Program-made: the position numbers and the translations under genes
The notes under the pieces: model-generated
Database searches by the model: none
Told to the model about the DNA's origin: nothing
The model's input: only the letters and a program-made list of their open reading frames with translations
Shown here: one piece after another, positions 1 to 7,014 of the stretch
Layout: each line of letters opens with the position of its first letter
How positions within the stretch are numbered: position 1 is the stretch's first letter
Assembly (NCBI GenBank): GCA_023230585.1
Contig: JALNXB010000042.1
Location: 1 to 15,794 of the forward strand
Length of the DNA: 15,794 bases
From: a bacterium
GTDB taxonomy: Bacteria > Ratteibacteria > UBA8468 > B48-G9 > JAFGKM01
Reading direction: 5' to 3'

Positions 1-28
1 CGGCGAGATTGCCACGTTACGAAGCCCC
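1..28 (-). repeat. Partial R1 dispersed repeat, reverse orientation
   Basis: On the minus strand this edge reads as the end of the R1 element: GACGTGGCAATC is matched closely as AACGTGGCAATC, followed by TCGCC. The same motif occurs in forward orientation near 2806-2822 and 11074-11092. The copy is cut by the window edge, so its true length is unknown. It has no coding potential. Confidence 0.5.
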
Positions 29-92
29 TCCTACGCCAAGGTATACCTGCCGAAGCTTGTATTTTAGCGTAGGTTGGCTTCGGCGGGTAAAG
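24..92. repeat. R3 element: long hairpin with overlapping alternative pairing
   Basis: Positions 44-56 pair with 77-89 as a 13 bp stem with one G-T pair, built on GCCGAAGC and GCTTCGGC, with a 20-base loop. Separately, CCTACGC at 30-36 is perfectly complementary to GCGTAGG at 67-73, which lies inside that loop, so the two pairings cross. A shortened relative lies at 2605-2650, sharing GCCCCTCC, CTACG and GCTTCGGCGG followed by ATAAA. This is a dispersed repeat rather than a gene. Confidence 0.6.
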
Positions 93-111
93 CTCGCAAG
101 ATAAACTGCAA

Positions 112-221
112 AAGACGGAATGGGGGGCTGTTAACAAAAGGTTCAAGCCTTTTGTTCCCCTACTCTGAGCCTGTTGAACCCTTCGGAGACGTTTTTGTGC
201 AGAAGGGTAAGTTCTCAGAGT
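112..221. repeat. Hairpin cluster downstream of the alcohol dehydrogenase
   Basis: Three structures follow one another. The 15-mer AAGACGGAATGGGGG at 112-126 recurs exactly at 2409-2423. AACAAAAGG at 133-141 pairs perfectly with CCTTTTGTT at 148-156 around a TTCAAG loop. ACTCTGAG at 162-169 pairs with CTCAGAGT at 214-221, and inside it ACCCTTC at 178-184 pairs with GAAGGGT at 202-208, giving a two-stage nested stem. None is followed by a U tract on the minus strand, so I do not call a terminator although it lies just downstream of the last gene of its operon. The rest of 1-292 holds no gene. Confidence 0.55.
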
Positions 222-262
222 GCCAGATTGTGGCGTAGAAGGTGTATGCACCGTAGTCCCAG

Positions 263-290
263 AGTGAGTAGACACCACATACTTTTTTAC
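263..290 (+). repeat. R2 dispersed repeat, copy 1
   Basis: It begins AGTGAGTAGACACC and continues to CATACTTTTTTAC. It matches 2727-2747 in the same orientation and the complements of 11113-11151 and 15671-15710. It ends 2 bases before the complement of the alcohol dehydrogenase stop codon. Confidence 0.6.
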
Positions 291-292
291 CC

Positions 293-1411
293 TTATAACG
301 CTTTAAGCAATATTTCTCTATACTCTTTTTTACCGAGAGGTACCTTCATATTTTTAGAAGCCCTCTGAGCTCCGATTTCACTTAAATCGGTGAGGTTGTC
401 TATATCAATATCGGTTATTCCTATCTCTTTTAAATGAGAAGGAAGTCCAAGATTTTTAACAAAATCTTTTAGGTTGCTAGTTTCTCCCCATATTTCTTCT
501 AATTCTGTAAACTCTTCTGAATACCCGTTATCTTGCAGATATTCAAACACATAAGGTAGAAGTAGAGCGTTTGCAGTTCCGTGATGGGTTGCTTTTGTGA
601 CTGTAAGAGAATACCCCATACCGTGTACTATTATTGTTCCGGTGCGGTTTATTGCGAATCCTGCCAACAGAGAAGACAAAAATATCTCTTCTTTTATGTT
701 AAGATTATCTTTATCATCTACTATTTGTGGTAAATACTTCCATAAAAGTTTTAAACTTTCTTTGGCAAAAAGTTTTGAAATATGGTCAGATCTTTGAGAT
801 AAAAAACTCTCTGCACTATGAGAAAAAGCGTCCATACCTGTTGCAACAACAAGTTGGTAAGGAAGGGTTGATAAGGTTTTAGAGTCCAAAATAGAGAGTT
901 TTGGTATAATCTGGTGGCTATTGATGGTCTTCTTTGTTTTTGCTTCTTTATCCATAATCACAGCATACCTTGTTACTTCGCTACCTGTGCCGCAGGTGGT
1001 AGGTATGGTGACAATAGGTAGAGGTTCACTCTTATATTCCATCTCTCCGAAATAATCTTTAAGTTTGCCCCCATTGGTTGCAATAACAGATATTGCTTTT
1101 GCAACATCCATTGGGCTACCTCCTCCTACTCCAAGCACAAAATCACATTTTTCTTTCCTACATATTTCTGCACCTTTTTCAACGTTGGGTATATCCGGTT
1201 CAGGATTGACTTCTGGGTATAACACAACCTCTATGCCGTTTTTGGAACATATATCTGTTATTGTTTTTATTAGCCCTGTTTCAAAAACAAATTTTCTTCC
1301 TGTTACTATAAGAACCTTTTCACCGTATTGTTTTATCTCTGGAAGATATTTTGGTATACCTCCTGTTTCAAAATATACTTTTGCTTGCATATTAAAATAG
1401 ATACTTTTCAT
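293..1411 (-). CDS. Iron-containing alcohol dehydrogenase (group III)
   Basis: A 372-residue NAD(P)-dependent alcohol dehydrogenase of the Fe-ADH fold, expected in the cytoplasm and interconverting an alcohol or diol with its aldehyde. The nucleotide-binding GGGSPMDVAK lies at 96-105 and the TIPTTCGTGSE loop at 135-145. The four metal ligands of the family are present at the expected spacing: Asp194, His198, His263 and His277, as in E. coli FucO. I start it at the ATG at 1411 because GGAGG lies 6 bases upstream; a longer reading from 1438 would put that ribosome binding site inside the gene. Only 36 bases separate it from the PiT transporter, so the two are probably cotranscribed. The substrate cannot be read from sequence; sugar-derived aldehydes are possible given the neighbourhood. 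Family assignment is very secure. Confidence 0.95.
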   Translation of the reverse strand: MKSIYFNMQAKVYFETGGIPKYLPEIKQYGEKVLIVTGRKFVFETGLIKTITDICSKNGIEVVLYPEVNPEPDIPNVEKGAEICRKEKCDFVLGVGGGSPMDVAKAISVIATNGGKLKDYFGEMEYKSEPLPIVTIPTTCGTGSEVTRYAVIMDKEAKTKKTINSHQIIPKLSILDSKTLSTLPYQLVVATGMDAFSHSAESFLSQRSDHISKLFAKESLKLLWKYLPQIVDDKDNLNIKEEIFLSSLLAGFAINRTGTIIVHGMGYSLTVTKATHHGTANALLLPYVFEYLQDNGYSEEFTELEEIWGETSNLKDFVKNLGLPSHLKEIGITDIDIDNLTDLSEIGAQRASKNMKVPLGKKEYREILLKAL

Positions 1412-1447
1412 TACTGCCTCCTTCATAATTGATATCAAAAATGGTGG

Positions 1448-2377
1448 TTAGCCAAGAAAAATTTTGTATAATATAAGGCAAAAACACATTCCAATTGCTG
1501 GAGTGAAAAACCAGCCAGCAAAAATTTTTGCAACTTTTTCTAAACTGATTGTTTTAATACCTCTTAAAACACCTATCCCTGTTAATGCTCCAACTATTGC
1601 TTGAGAAGAAGATACTGGGACACCTATTTTATTGTATATATGTATGGCTATGGAGTGAGACATAATAGCGATAAAGGCAGAAAAAGCGTCAATCTTTATA
1701 ATTTCTCCCCCTACCGCTGTCATCATTTTTTTGCCGTTAAAAAGAGCTCCCAACCCAGTGCTGATTCCACCTATAAGCAACGCTTGTTTCATATTAAATA
1801 TTTTGGATTTATAAAACACTCCAGTTACGTTGGCAACATTGTTACCGCCGAGAGTGTACGCACCGTAGATACCTGCAAGAATAAGTAGGTTTCTCATAAT
1901 TTTGTCGTATAATAAGAAGTGTATATTAACCTTTTTGAAAATCTTTGTCATTGACCAGTAAAAAATTATAGCAATTATTCCGGCACCAATAGGGGTTGTG
2001 AACCAGCAGATAAAGATTTTTGTTAGCCCTTGGAGTTGTAGCTGTTTGTTTATAATACCTATACCTATTATTGGACCTACTACTGCCTGTGAGGTGGATA
2101 CAGGAAGTCTTAATATTATCATTAAATTAACAGTAAGGGCTGCTGCTAAAGATATTATAAAAGCGGTATTTCCTGTCTGTTCGGTTAACCCAGAAAGAGT
2201 TTTTATACCAGCTTGCCCGTTTGTTAATGCGCCAATAACAAGAAATATTCCAGCCAGTATAACAGCAGTTCTATATCTTATCATATAAGAAGATACAGCC
2301 GCACCAAATATGTTTGCAGCATAACTGGCTCCAAGTGTCCATCCTAAATACACAGGTCCAATAAATCTTAAATCCAT
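1448..2377 (-). CDS. PiT-family inorganic phosphate (or related anion) transporter
   Basis: A 309-residue polytopic inner-membrane protein with the internal duplication of the PiT family: PVSTSQAVVG at 92-101 and PVSSSQAIVG at 254-263, each preceded by a half-signature (GASYAANIFG at 16-25, GGNNVANVTG at 177-186). PiT proteins move phosphate with a cation, and some relatives carry sulfate. The usual GAND-type core has lost its aspartate in both halves (Tyr19 and Asn180 in those places), so substrate or ion coupling may differ. The start has an AAAGGA-type ribosome binding site. Its usual partner, a DUF47 protein, is not adjacent but about 10 kb away at 12767. Family is secure, substrate is not. 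Confidence 0.9.
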   Translation of the reverse strand: MDLRFIGPVYLGWTLGASYAANIFGAAVSSYMIRYRTAVILAGIFLVIGALTNGQAGIKTLSGLTEQTGNTAFIISLAAALTVNLMIILRLPVSTSQAVVGPIIGIGIINKQLQLQGLTKIFICWFTTPIGAGIIAIIFYWSMTKIFKKVNIHFLLYDKIMRNLLILAGIYGAYTLGGNNVANVTGVFYKSKIFNMKQALLIGGISTGLGALFNGKKMMTAVGGEIIKIDAFSAFIAIMSHSIAIHIYNKIGVPVSSSQAIVGALTGIGVLRGIKTISLEKVAKIFAGWFFTPAIGMCFCLILYKIFLG

Positions 2378-2408
2378 TTTATCCTTTTCCTTTTCACTTT
2401 ACTTGAGT

Positions 2409-2423
2409 AAGACGGAATGGGGG
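2409..2423 (+). repeat. 15-mer identical to 112-126
   Basis: AAGACGGAATGGGGG occurs here upstream of the PiT gene and again downstream of the alcohol dehydrogenase, in the same orientation, so it brackets the pit-adh pair. Confidence 0.7.
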
Positions 2424-2454
2424 TATCGGCATTGCCTTCAACGCCCAATTTGTA

Positions 2455-2475
2455 ATCCTGAACTTGTTTCAGGAT
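2455..2475. repeat. Perfect 8 bp hairpin, CTTGT loop
   Basis: ATCCTGAA at 2455-2462 is the exact complement of TTCAGGAT at 2468-2475, with loop CTTGT (ACAAG on the minus strand). It resembles widely dispersed bacterial intergenic palindromes and is a sequence cousin of the hairpin at 2522-2542. Confidence 0.75.
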
Positions 2476-2521
2476 CTCTCCCTTAACCCACGTCGATAGT
2501 AGGCACAACGTACAAAACGAG

Positions 2522-2542
2522 ATTCCGGATCAAGTCCGGAAT
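2522..2542. repeat. Perfect 8 bp hairpin, TCAAG loop
   Basis: ATTCCGGA at 2522-2529 is the exact complement of TCCGGAAT at 2535-2542, with loop TCAAG. Stem length, loop length and the CAAG loop match the hairpin at 2455-2475. An open frame over this spacer (2530-2739, minus) is only translated repeat. The whole 469-base spacer from 2378 to 2846 holds no gene. Confidence 0.75.
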
Positions 2543-2604
2543 GACATACAAGGGGAATCCCATTCTTTATCATTACGTTTTTCGTTTTCTCTTAACTTGT
2601 TAAA

Positions 2605-2650
2605 AGCCCCTCCACCTACGATACAATACAAGCTTCGGCGGATAAACCTC
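2605..2650. repeat. Shortened copy of the R3 element
   Basis: It shares GCCCCTCC, then CTACG, then GCTTCGGCGG and ATAAA with 24-92, in the same order and orientation, but lacks the GCCGAAGC arm, so it cannot form the long stem. This looks like an internally deleted copy. Confidence 0.5.
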
Positions 2651-2716
2651 ATCCCATTAACCTCTCTGCAAACTCTTAGGGACTTACTACCCCAAACATC
2701 CTCCAGGGTAGAGGGC

Positions 2717-2742
2717 AAAAAAAGGGAGTGAGTAGACACCCC
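2717..2742 (-). terminator. Intrinsic terminator after the giant-protein operon
   Basis: On the minus strand GGG-GTG, a six-base loop, and CAC-T-CCC form a 6 bp GC-rich stem with one bulged base, followed at once by seven U residues (complement of 2717-2723). It lies about 105 bases past the stop of the beta-helix gene, where that operon should end. The stem is formed by an R2 repeat copy, so the repeat seems to have been recruited as a terminator here. Confidence 0.5.
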
Positions 2743-2747
2743 ATACG
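2727..2747 (+). repeat. R2 dispersed repeat, copy 2
   Basis: AGTGAGTAGACACC followed by CCATACG, nearly identical to 263-283. It provides the stem of the terminator at 2717-2742 and is followed closely by an R1 copy. Confidence 0.55.
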
Positions 2748-2760
2748 CCTTTCTTTTATG

Positions 2761-2845
2761 TCTTTTATCTGCCGTTTTGTGGCATTGCGAGGAATGCCTT
2801 CTAATGACGTGGCAACCCTCGTCTTTATCCTTATTATTTTTTGTC
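2761..2845 (+). repeat. R1 dispersed repeat, copy 2
   Basis: The core reads GCCGTTTTGTGGCATTGCGA, later GACGTGGCAACC and CTCGTCTTTATC. It aligns with 10992-11112 and with 15641-15794. TTGC pairs with GCAA and CGAGG with CCTCG, but the two pairings cross, so only one can form at a time. The copy ends 1-2 bases from the stop codon of the beta-helix gene. Confidence 0.65.
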
Positions 2846-2846
2846 T

Positions 2847-5800
2847 TTATTTGATAAAATTGAGTTTACCTCCACCTTCAAGTCGCCATATACGCCCATC
2901 AGTATACATCCATCCAGTCCAGTTTTTCCTTCTTCTTACACCTATATTAAACCTGGTTGATTTGTCTTCAACTGGCTTTAAGTTTATTAAATTTAAAGGG
3001 ATTTTAAACTCTGCGCTCCAACTATAAGTATTTATATCATTCATAACGGCAGCATATTCTACCTTTTTTGCAAGTTCGCTTCTGAGATTTTCTGGTAGTT
3101 TGAAATAACTATCAATTATACTAAACTGCCCGTTAGGATGCCCTGTGAAAATGTATATTGGTCCTGTTTCCATATCTGGTAGCCACCATCCTCCTGTATC
3201 ACTATCGGCTCGCCCTTCTACAGATATTTCTGTTATTCCCCACTCAATAGGTAAGGTTTTAAGAGAGAGCGACATACTATCGTTCCAAGGGTCTGGAGTG
3301 TGTTCTATGCCTATATAAAGGTACTGGTTGTCATATACAACCCAAGCGTAACTTTTACAGGTAGCTTCTTCTGTTTGGCTTCTTGTATAAAATTTATCTA
3401 TAACAATAGCTTTACTCTTATCAAGGTTTAACCACTCCTCTTTTTGGAGTTTACCATCAATTTTTATTGGGTTGGTTCTTTTTGTGACGGTATGTTCCTT
3501 AGGTTTTGTAGTACCAGTAGTTTCTTTTGAAGAGTCAAAGTATTTGCCTATCTCTCTTTCTACAGGCCAGGTAGCTCTCAATTCATCTTTGTAAAGACCT
3601 ATTTTTTCAAAAGGTATAGGTTCAAAACTAATCTGGTTATAAACTGGAGAACCTTGTCTCATACGGAAATCATATCTGTTGATATTATGGAAAATAGGGT
3701 CTATCTCATCTTGGTTATCAGAAATAGTGTTATCTTGCCTAATACCCGATGCAAATGTAACAAAAGGTCCTCCGGTGTTGATATTTCTTGCAAGAGTTAT
3801 ATTTCGAGGCCATCCGAGCGGTCTTTTATCTTGATTCAGAAGATTACTAAGTTGTGGGTATCTTTCGTTCCAAGGTGGGGTTTTAGATTCAAATTTTCTC
3901 ATAACCTCAATCAATCTGTTTCCACGTGTAGTAAGTTTTCCGTTGGCTTCCATAAGATTGCTTCTATTCCCAAGAGAAATTCCTGGAAAACAACTCACAA
4001 ATATGTTGTTTTCAAATCTGCAGTCAGGTGCTGAAGAAGATATACCGTTGGTTCTAAAGAAAATGTTACCGCAGACGGATAAATTTGAACTGAGTCCGTC
4101 TATATGGACTGCTCTTACGCCGTGGGTCTGGTTAGGTGAGTAATGGCCTGTTATATGGTGAACAAAATTGTTTTTAATTATATTGCCTCTAAAAGTTAAA
4201 GGTTGCCCAAGGTCCCATGTATATATAGCCCCAAGTTCTCTTGAATGGGCGACAACATCGTGTATATCGTTATATTCTACAATATTGTTGTTACCGTAAA
4301 TACTTATAGCCGAGTGGTTAGAATCTGTGATAATATTATGTTTAACCTTTTGTCCAATACCTCTGATTTGTACTGCCATACTGCTACCTGATAACCTATT
4401 AACTCTGGCAATAAAATTGTTTTCAACACAAAACCCAGTAGGTACCAACTTTCTTCTATTCTCAATAGCTTGTGCGTATCCAAAATTGTATTGAGTGTTA
4501 TCTGCAAGAATTATACCAGCATCACCAACATCATATATATCACACCCAACAATAGAGTGGTTCCAACCGCTCTTTAAATATATACCACTCTGCCCTATAT
4601 TTTTTACAACACACCCAGCAATAAGAGAATTGCGTCCTGCCGACACCAGTATACCATTTTGCCAAGTACCCTCAAGTGTTAACCCATATAAAACTAAATT
4701 TGATGCGTTTTTTAATTCTATTATAGGTTTATCTAAGGTGGTTACTATTGCTTCACCTTTTATATCTTTTGGAGGGAAAAAATAGAGTTTACCAGTATCT
4801 TTATCAATATACCATTCGCCTGGTGTATCTATCTCGCTTAATAGATTGTAAGCAAAAAAAGGAGTTCCTCTGGATATTCTGTTGCCAAAATAAGCAGGGT
4901 CTTTTACATGTGCGGTTCTTGGGTCGTCAGCAAGGTATATGATTTTTTCTTTTGTGTCTATAGAAGTAATTTTAAGATGGTTTATAACGTAAGGTACTTT
5001 AGGTCCAAGATACCCTCTTAGCCAAGCATCTTTCTCTTCTGTCCATCTTTCTGGCTGATTTCCAGAGTATTTGAATTTACCTTTCTGGTATGGTTCGTCT
5101 CTGAATGTGTAATCTCCTTTTGGGTCAACCAAAGAAGCAACCCTTGCCCAACCTTCGTTAGGCCAACGAGCCATCTGCATTATCTCGCCATTATAAATCA
5201 GTTCCATTGCTCCAGACTGCTCTGTTCCAGTACCTCTGTTTTTTAGTACTCCATAATTTTTTATTCCTTGCTGAGAAAGGTCTGCAACAAAAACTTTGTT
5301 TCTTGCTGCAACTGGTAACCTATCAAGTATTTTTTTGTCTGTTACAGGTTTGAAATCTTTTACTGTCTTACCACCAATAATACGGGGCACTTCTCCTTGG
5401 TAAGCCCTAAAAACAACGGGAGCGAAATCTGTGCCAGAATCTTCTTCTGAAAAAGTAATCGTATCTTCAATAAAATATTCCCCGCCTCTTAAATATACAG
5501 ATATTCCTTTTTGAGGAAACCCTTCTGTTTTGATTTTTCGTATCTCTTGTTGAGCTCTTTCGATTGTAGCAAAAGGACTATCTTTGCTACCTTTGTTTGT
5601 ATCTTTACCATCAGGTGATACATATATGGAGTTTGTAGGTAGGTTAACCCAGTTTATCCGTTTTTCTCTATCTGTAATTTCTGTCTGTCCATCTTTTAAT
5701 CCGTCTATAGATTCAAGCCGGTCAACAAGTTTTAATCTATCTATCTCGTTAGGATTATATTTTGAAGATACGTCTTTAAGGAGTTTTTCGTATATTCCTT

Positions 5801-6998
5801 TTGCAGTCATATATTTTTTTTCTCCTCTATAAGTATCACCAATACCTATCTCTGCTCTCATTGTATCGTTTTCTGATATTTCGGGTGTTTTTAGTATCTG
5901 TTGGTACACCTTCCTGCTTTCGTTATATTTATTCTGTTGATTAAACAATTCTGCTTGTGTAAAAAGAGTGTATGCTCTATAGTGGGGAGTTAATGAAGAA
6001 ATCTTTAAGATTTCTAAAAAAGTTTTGTTGGCTAAATCGTATTTTTTTTCTAATCTATAACTTTCTGCAATATTAAATAACGAGAGCGCTTCTCCATAAT
6101 TTATGTCACTAATATCTTTTATTTTGGTATACTCTTTTCTTGCACCGTTAAAATCTTTCTTTTGGATAAGAGAGTCTGCGGTTTCAAAAATTGCTTTTAT
6201 TGTGTTCAGGGCAAACCCCTCTACTCCGCTTCCAGCTTCTTTAATTTCTTCGCTACTTAAAACTCTGTTATGTATTATCACTTCATCGATATCTAATATT
6301 TCTCTGGTGTTCAACCCTACCCTAAAAGGATAATTTGCTAAATTATAATCTCCGTCGTGCTTTATCTTGGCGGCTATTTGCCCGTTGAAATAAAAAATCA
6401 CCTCTTGACCGTTCCAGGTAAATGCGATATGTTGCCATACTCCTTCGGGTATACTTGTTTTTCTTGCGGTTGCCTGATAATATACATTCTTTTTCCCATC
6501 AGATGTTGTTCCCGGTATACTGCTTACTCGTCCGTGGTTAGCTCCGAGTATCCACCCCCTACCTCCCGCACCCGATAATAGGACAGAGTTAACATTAGAC
6601 TTAATCTCCTCGTACTGTGTTACTGGTCCACTTTGCCTGAACCAACACTCTGCTGTAAAAGATTTGTCTGGAATATCAACAGCTGGTCCTTGGTAATGTC
6701 CTCTGTCCAACCGTACGGCTTTCTTGCCTGGGAAACGTCCATCAACTACTTTTAAATCGTCAATAATTCTTTTCCCGGCTTTAGCGGGCATAAAAGAAAG
6801 GTCGTTACCTTTACCTGTTAAATCTTTAACAATGCTTTTACTATCGGTAACTTCTTCAAAAGTATAATATCTTGATACACTTGCATCTTTCATTAAAAGT
6901 TCTTTTCTTTCTTTCCATTTTGTTTCTACTTCACTTTCGCCTTTCAAGGTGTAAACCAGAAGTAGTAACATTAATCCTACATACTTTAATATCTTCAT
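2847..6998 (-). CDS. Secreted LamG-TPR-parallel beta-helix-CBM9 protein, probable polysaccharide-active
   Basis: A 1383-residue exported protein. A signal peptide covers about residues 1-20 (hydrophobic LMLLLLVY). A LamG/concanavalin-like domain spans about 40-260 (KDLTGKGNDL, WQHIAFTWNG, then IDEVIIHNRVLSSEEI). About four TPR-like helical pairs follow (265-430). A right-handed parallel beta-helix runs from about 455 to 1100, opening with SIYVSPDGKDTNKGSKDSPF and holding many N- and G-rich turns (SGIYLKSGWNHSIVGCDIYD). The last 220 residues resemble a CBM9/DOMON-type carbohydrate-binding domain (IKIDGKLQKEEW, YDNQYLYIGIEH). The beta-helix family includes polysaccharide lyases and hydrolases, but I cannot point to a catalytic site. 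The start has AGGAGG overlapping the stop of the upstream gene, implying translational coupling. A TPR block between two extracellular carbohydrate modules is unusual. Confidence 0.85.
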   Translation of the reverse strand: MKILKYVGLMLLLLVYTLKGESEVETKWKERKELLMKDASVSRYYTFEEVTDSKSIVKDLTGKGNDLSFMPAKAGKRIIDDLKVVDGRFPGKKAVRLDRGHYQGPAVDIPDKSFTAECWFRQSGPVTQYEEIKSNVNSVLLSGAGGRGWILGANHGRVSSIPGTTSDGKKNVYYQATARKTSIPEGVWQHIAFTWNGQEVIFYFNGQIAAKIKHDGDYNLANYPFRVGLNTREILDIDEVIIHNRVLSSEEIKEAGSGVEGFALNTIKAIFETADSLIQKKDFNGARKEYTKIKDISDINYGEALSLFNIAESYRLEKKYDLANKTFLEILKISSLTPHYRAYTLFTQAELFNQQNKYNESRKVYQQILKTPEISENDTMRAEIGIGDTYRGEKKYMTAKGIYEKLLKDVSSKYNPNEIDRLKLVDRLESIDGLKDGQTEITDREKRINWVNLPTNSIYVSPDGKDTNKGSKDSPFATIERAQQEIRKIKTEGFPQKGISVYLRGGEYFIEDTITFSEEDSGTDFAPVVFRAYQGEVPRIIGGKTVKDFKPVTDKKILDRLPVAARNKVFVADLSQQGIKNYGVLKNRGTGTEQSGAMELIYNGEIMQMARWPNEGWARVASLVDPKGDYTFRDEPYQKGKFKYSGNQPERWTEEKDAWLRGYLGPKVPYVINHLKITSIDTKEKIIYLADDPRTAHVKDPAYFGNRISRGTPFFAYNLLSEIDTPGEWYIDKDTGKLYFFPPKDIKGEAIVTTLDKPIIELKNASNLVLYGLTLEGTWQNGILVSAGRNSLIAGCVVKNIGQSGIYLKSGWNHSIVGCDIYDVGDAGIILADNTQYNFGYAQAIENRRKLVPTGFCVENNFIARVNRLSGSSMAVQIRGIGQKVKHNIITDSNHSAISIYGNNNIVEYNDIHDVVAHSRELGAIYTWDLGQPLTFRGNIIKNNFVHHITGHYSPNQTHGVRAVHIDGLSSNLSVCGNIFFRTNGISSSAPDCRFENNIFVSCFPGISLGNRSNLMEANGKLTTRGNRLIEVMRKFESKTPPWNERYPQLSNLLNQDKRPLGWPRNITLARNINTGGPFVTFASGIRQDNTISDNQDEIDPIFHNINRYDFRMRQGSPVYNQISFEPIPFEKIGLYKDELRATWPVEREIGKYFDSSKETTGTTKPKEHTVTKRTNPIKIDGKLQKEEWLNLDKSKAIVIDKFYTRSQTEEATCKSYAWVVYDNQYLYIGIEHTPDPWNDSMSLSLKTLPIEWGITEISVEGRADSDTGGWWLPDMETGPIYIFTGHPNGQFSIIDSYFKLPENLRSELAKKVEYAAVMNDINTYSWSAEFKIPLNLINLKPVEDKSTRFNIGVRRRKNWTGWMYTDGRIWRLEGGGKLNFIK

Positions 6999-7004
6999 AA
7001 GTTC

Positions 7005-7014
7005 CTCCTATCGC
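7005..7014 (-). promoter_or_regulatory. Stop codon overlapping the next ribosome binding site
   Basis: The minus strand reads TAGGAGGAAC: the TAG stop of the lyase-like gene supplies the first bases of the AGGAGG site for the beta-helix gene. This favours translational coupling of the two giant proteins. Confidence 0.7.

Noticed and set aside
174..368. 64-codon open frame on the plus strand at the left edge
   Set aside because: It overlaps the nested hairpin, R2 and the 3' end of the alcohol dehydrogenase; composition is arbitrary.
1412..1438. Upstream ATG start for the alcohol dehydrogenase
   Set aside because: It would place the GGAGG ribosome binding site inside the coding region, and the residues added do not resemble the family N terminus.
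2530..2739. 69-codon open frame on the minus strand in the spacer before the PiT gene
   Set aside because: It reads through the dispersed hairpin, the R3 fragment and the terminator; it has no ribosome binding site and no protein-like pattern.
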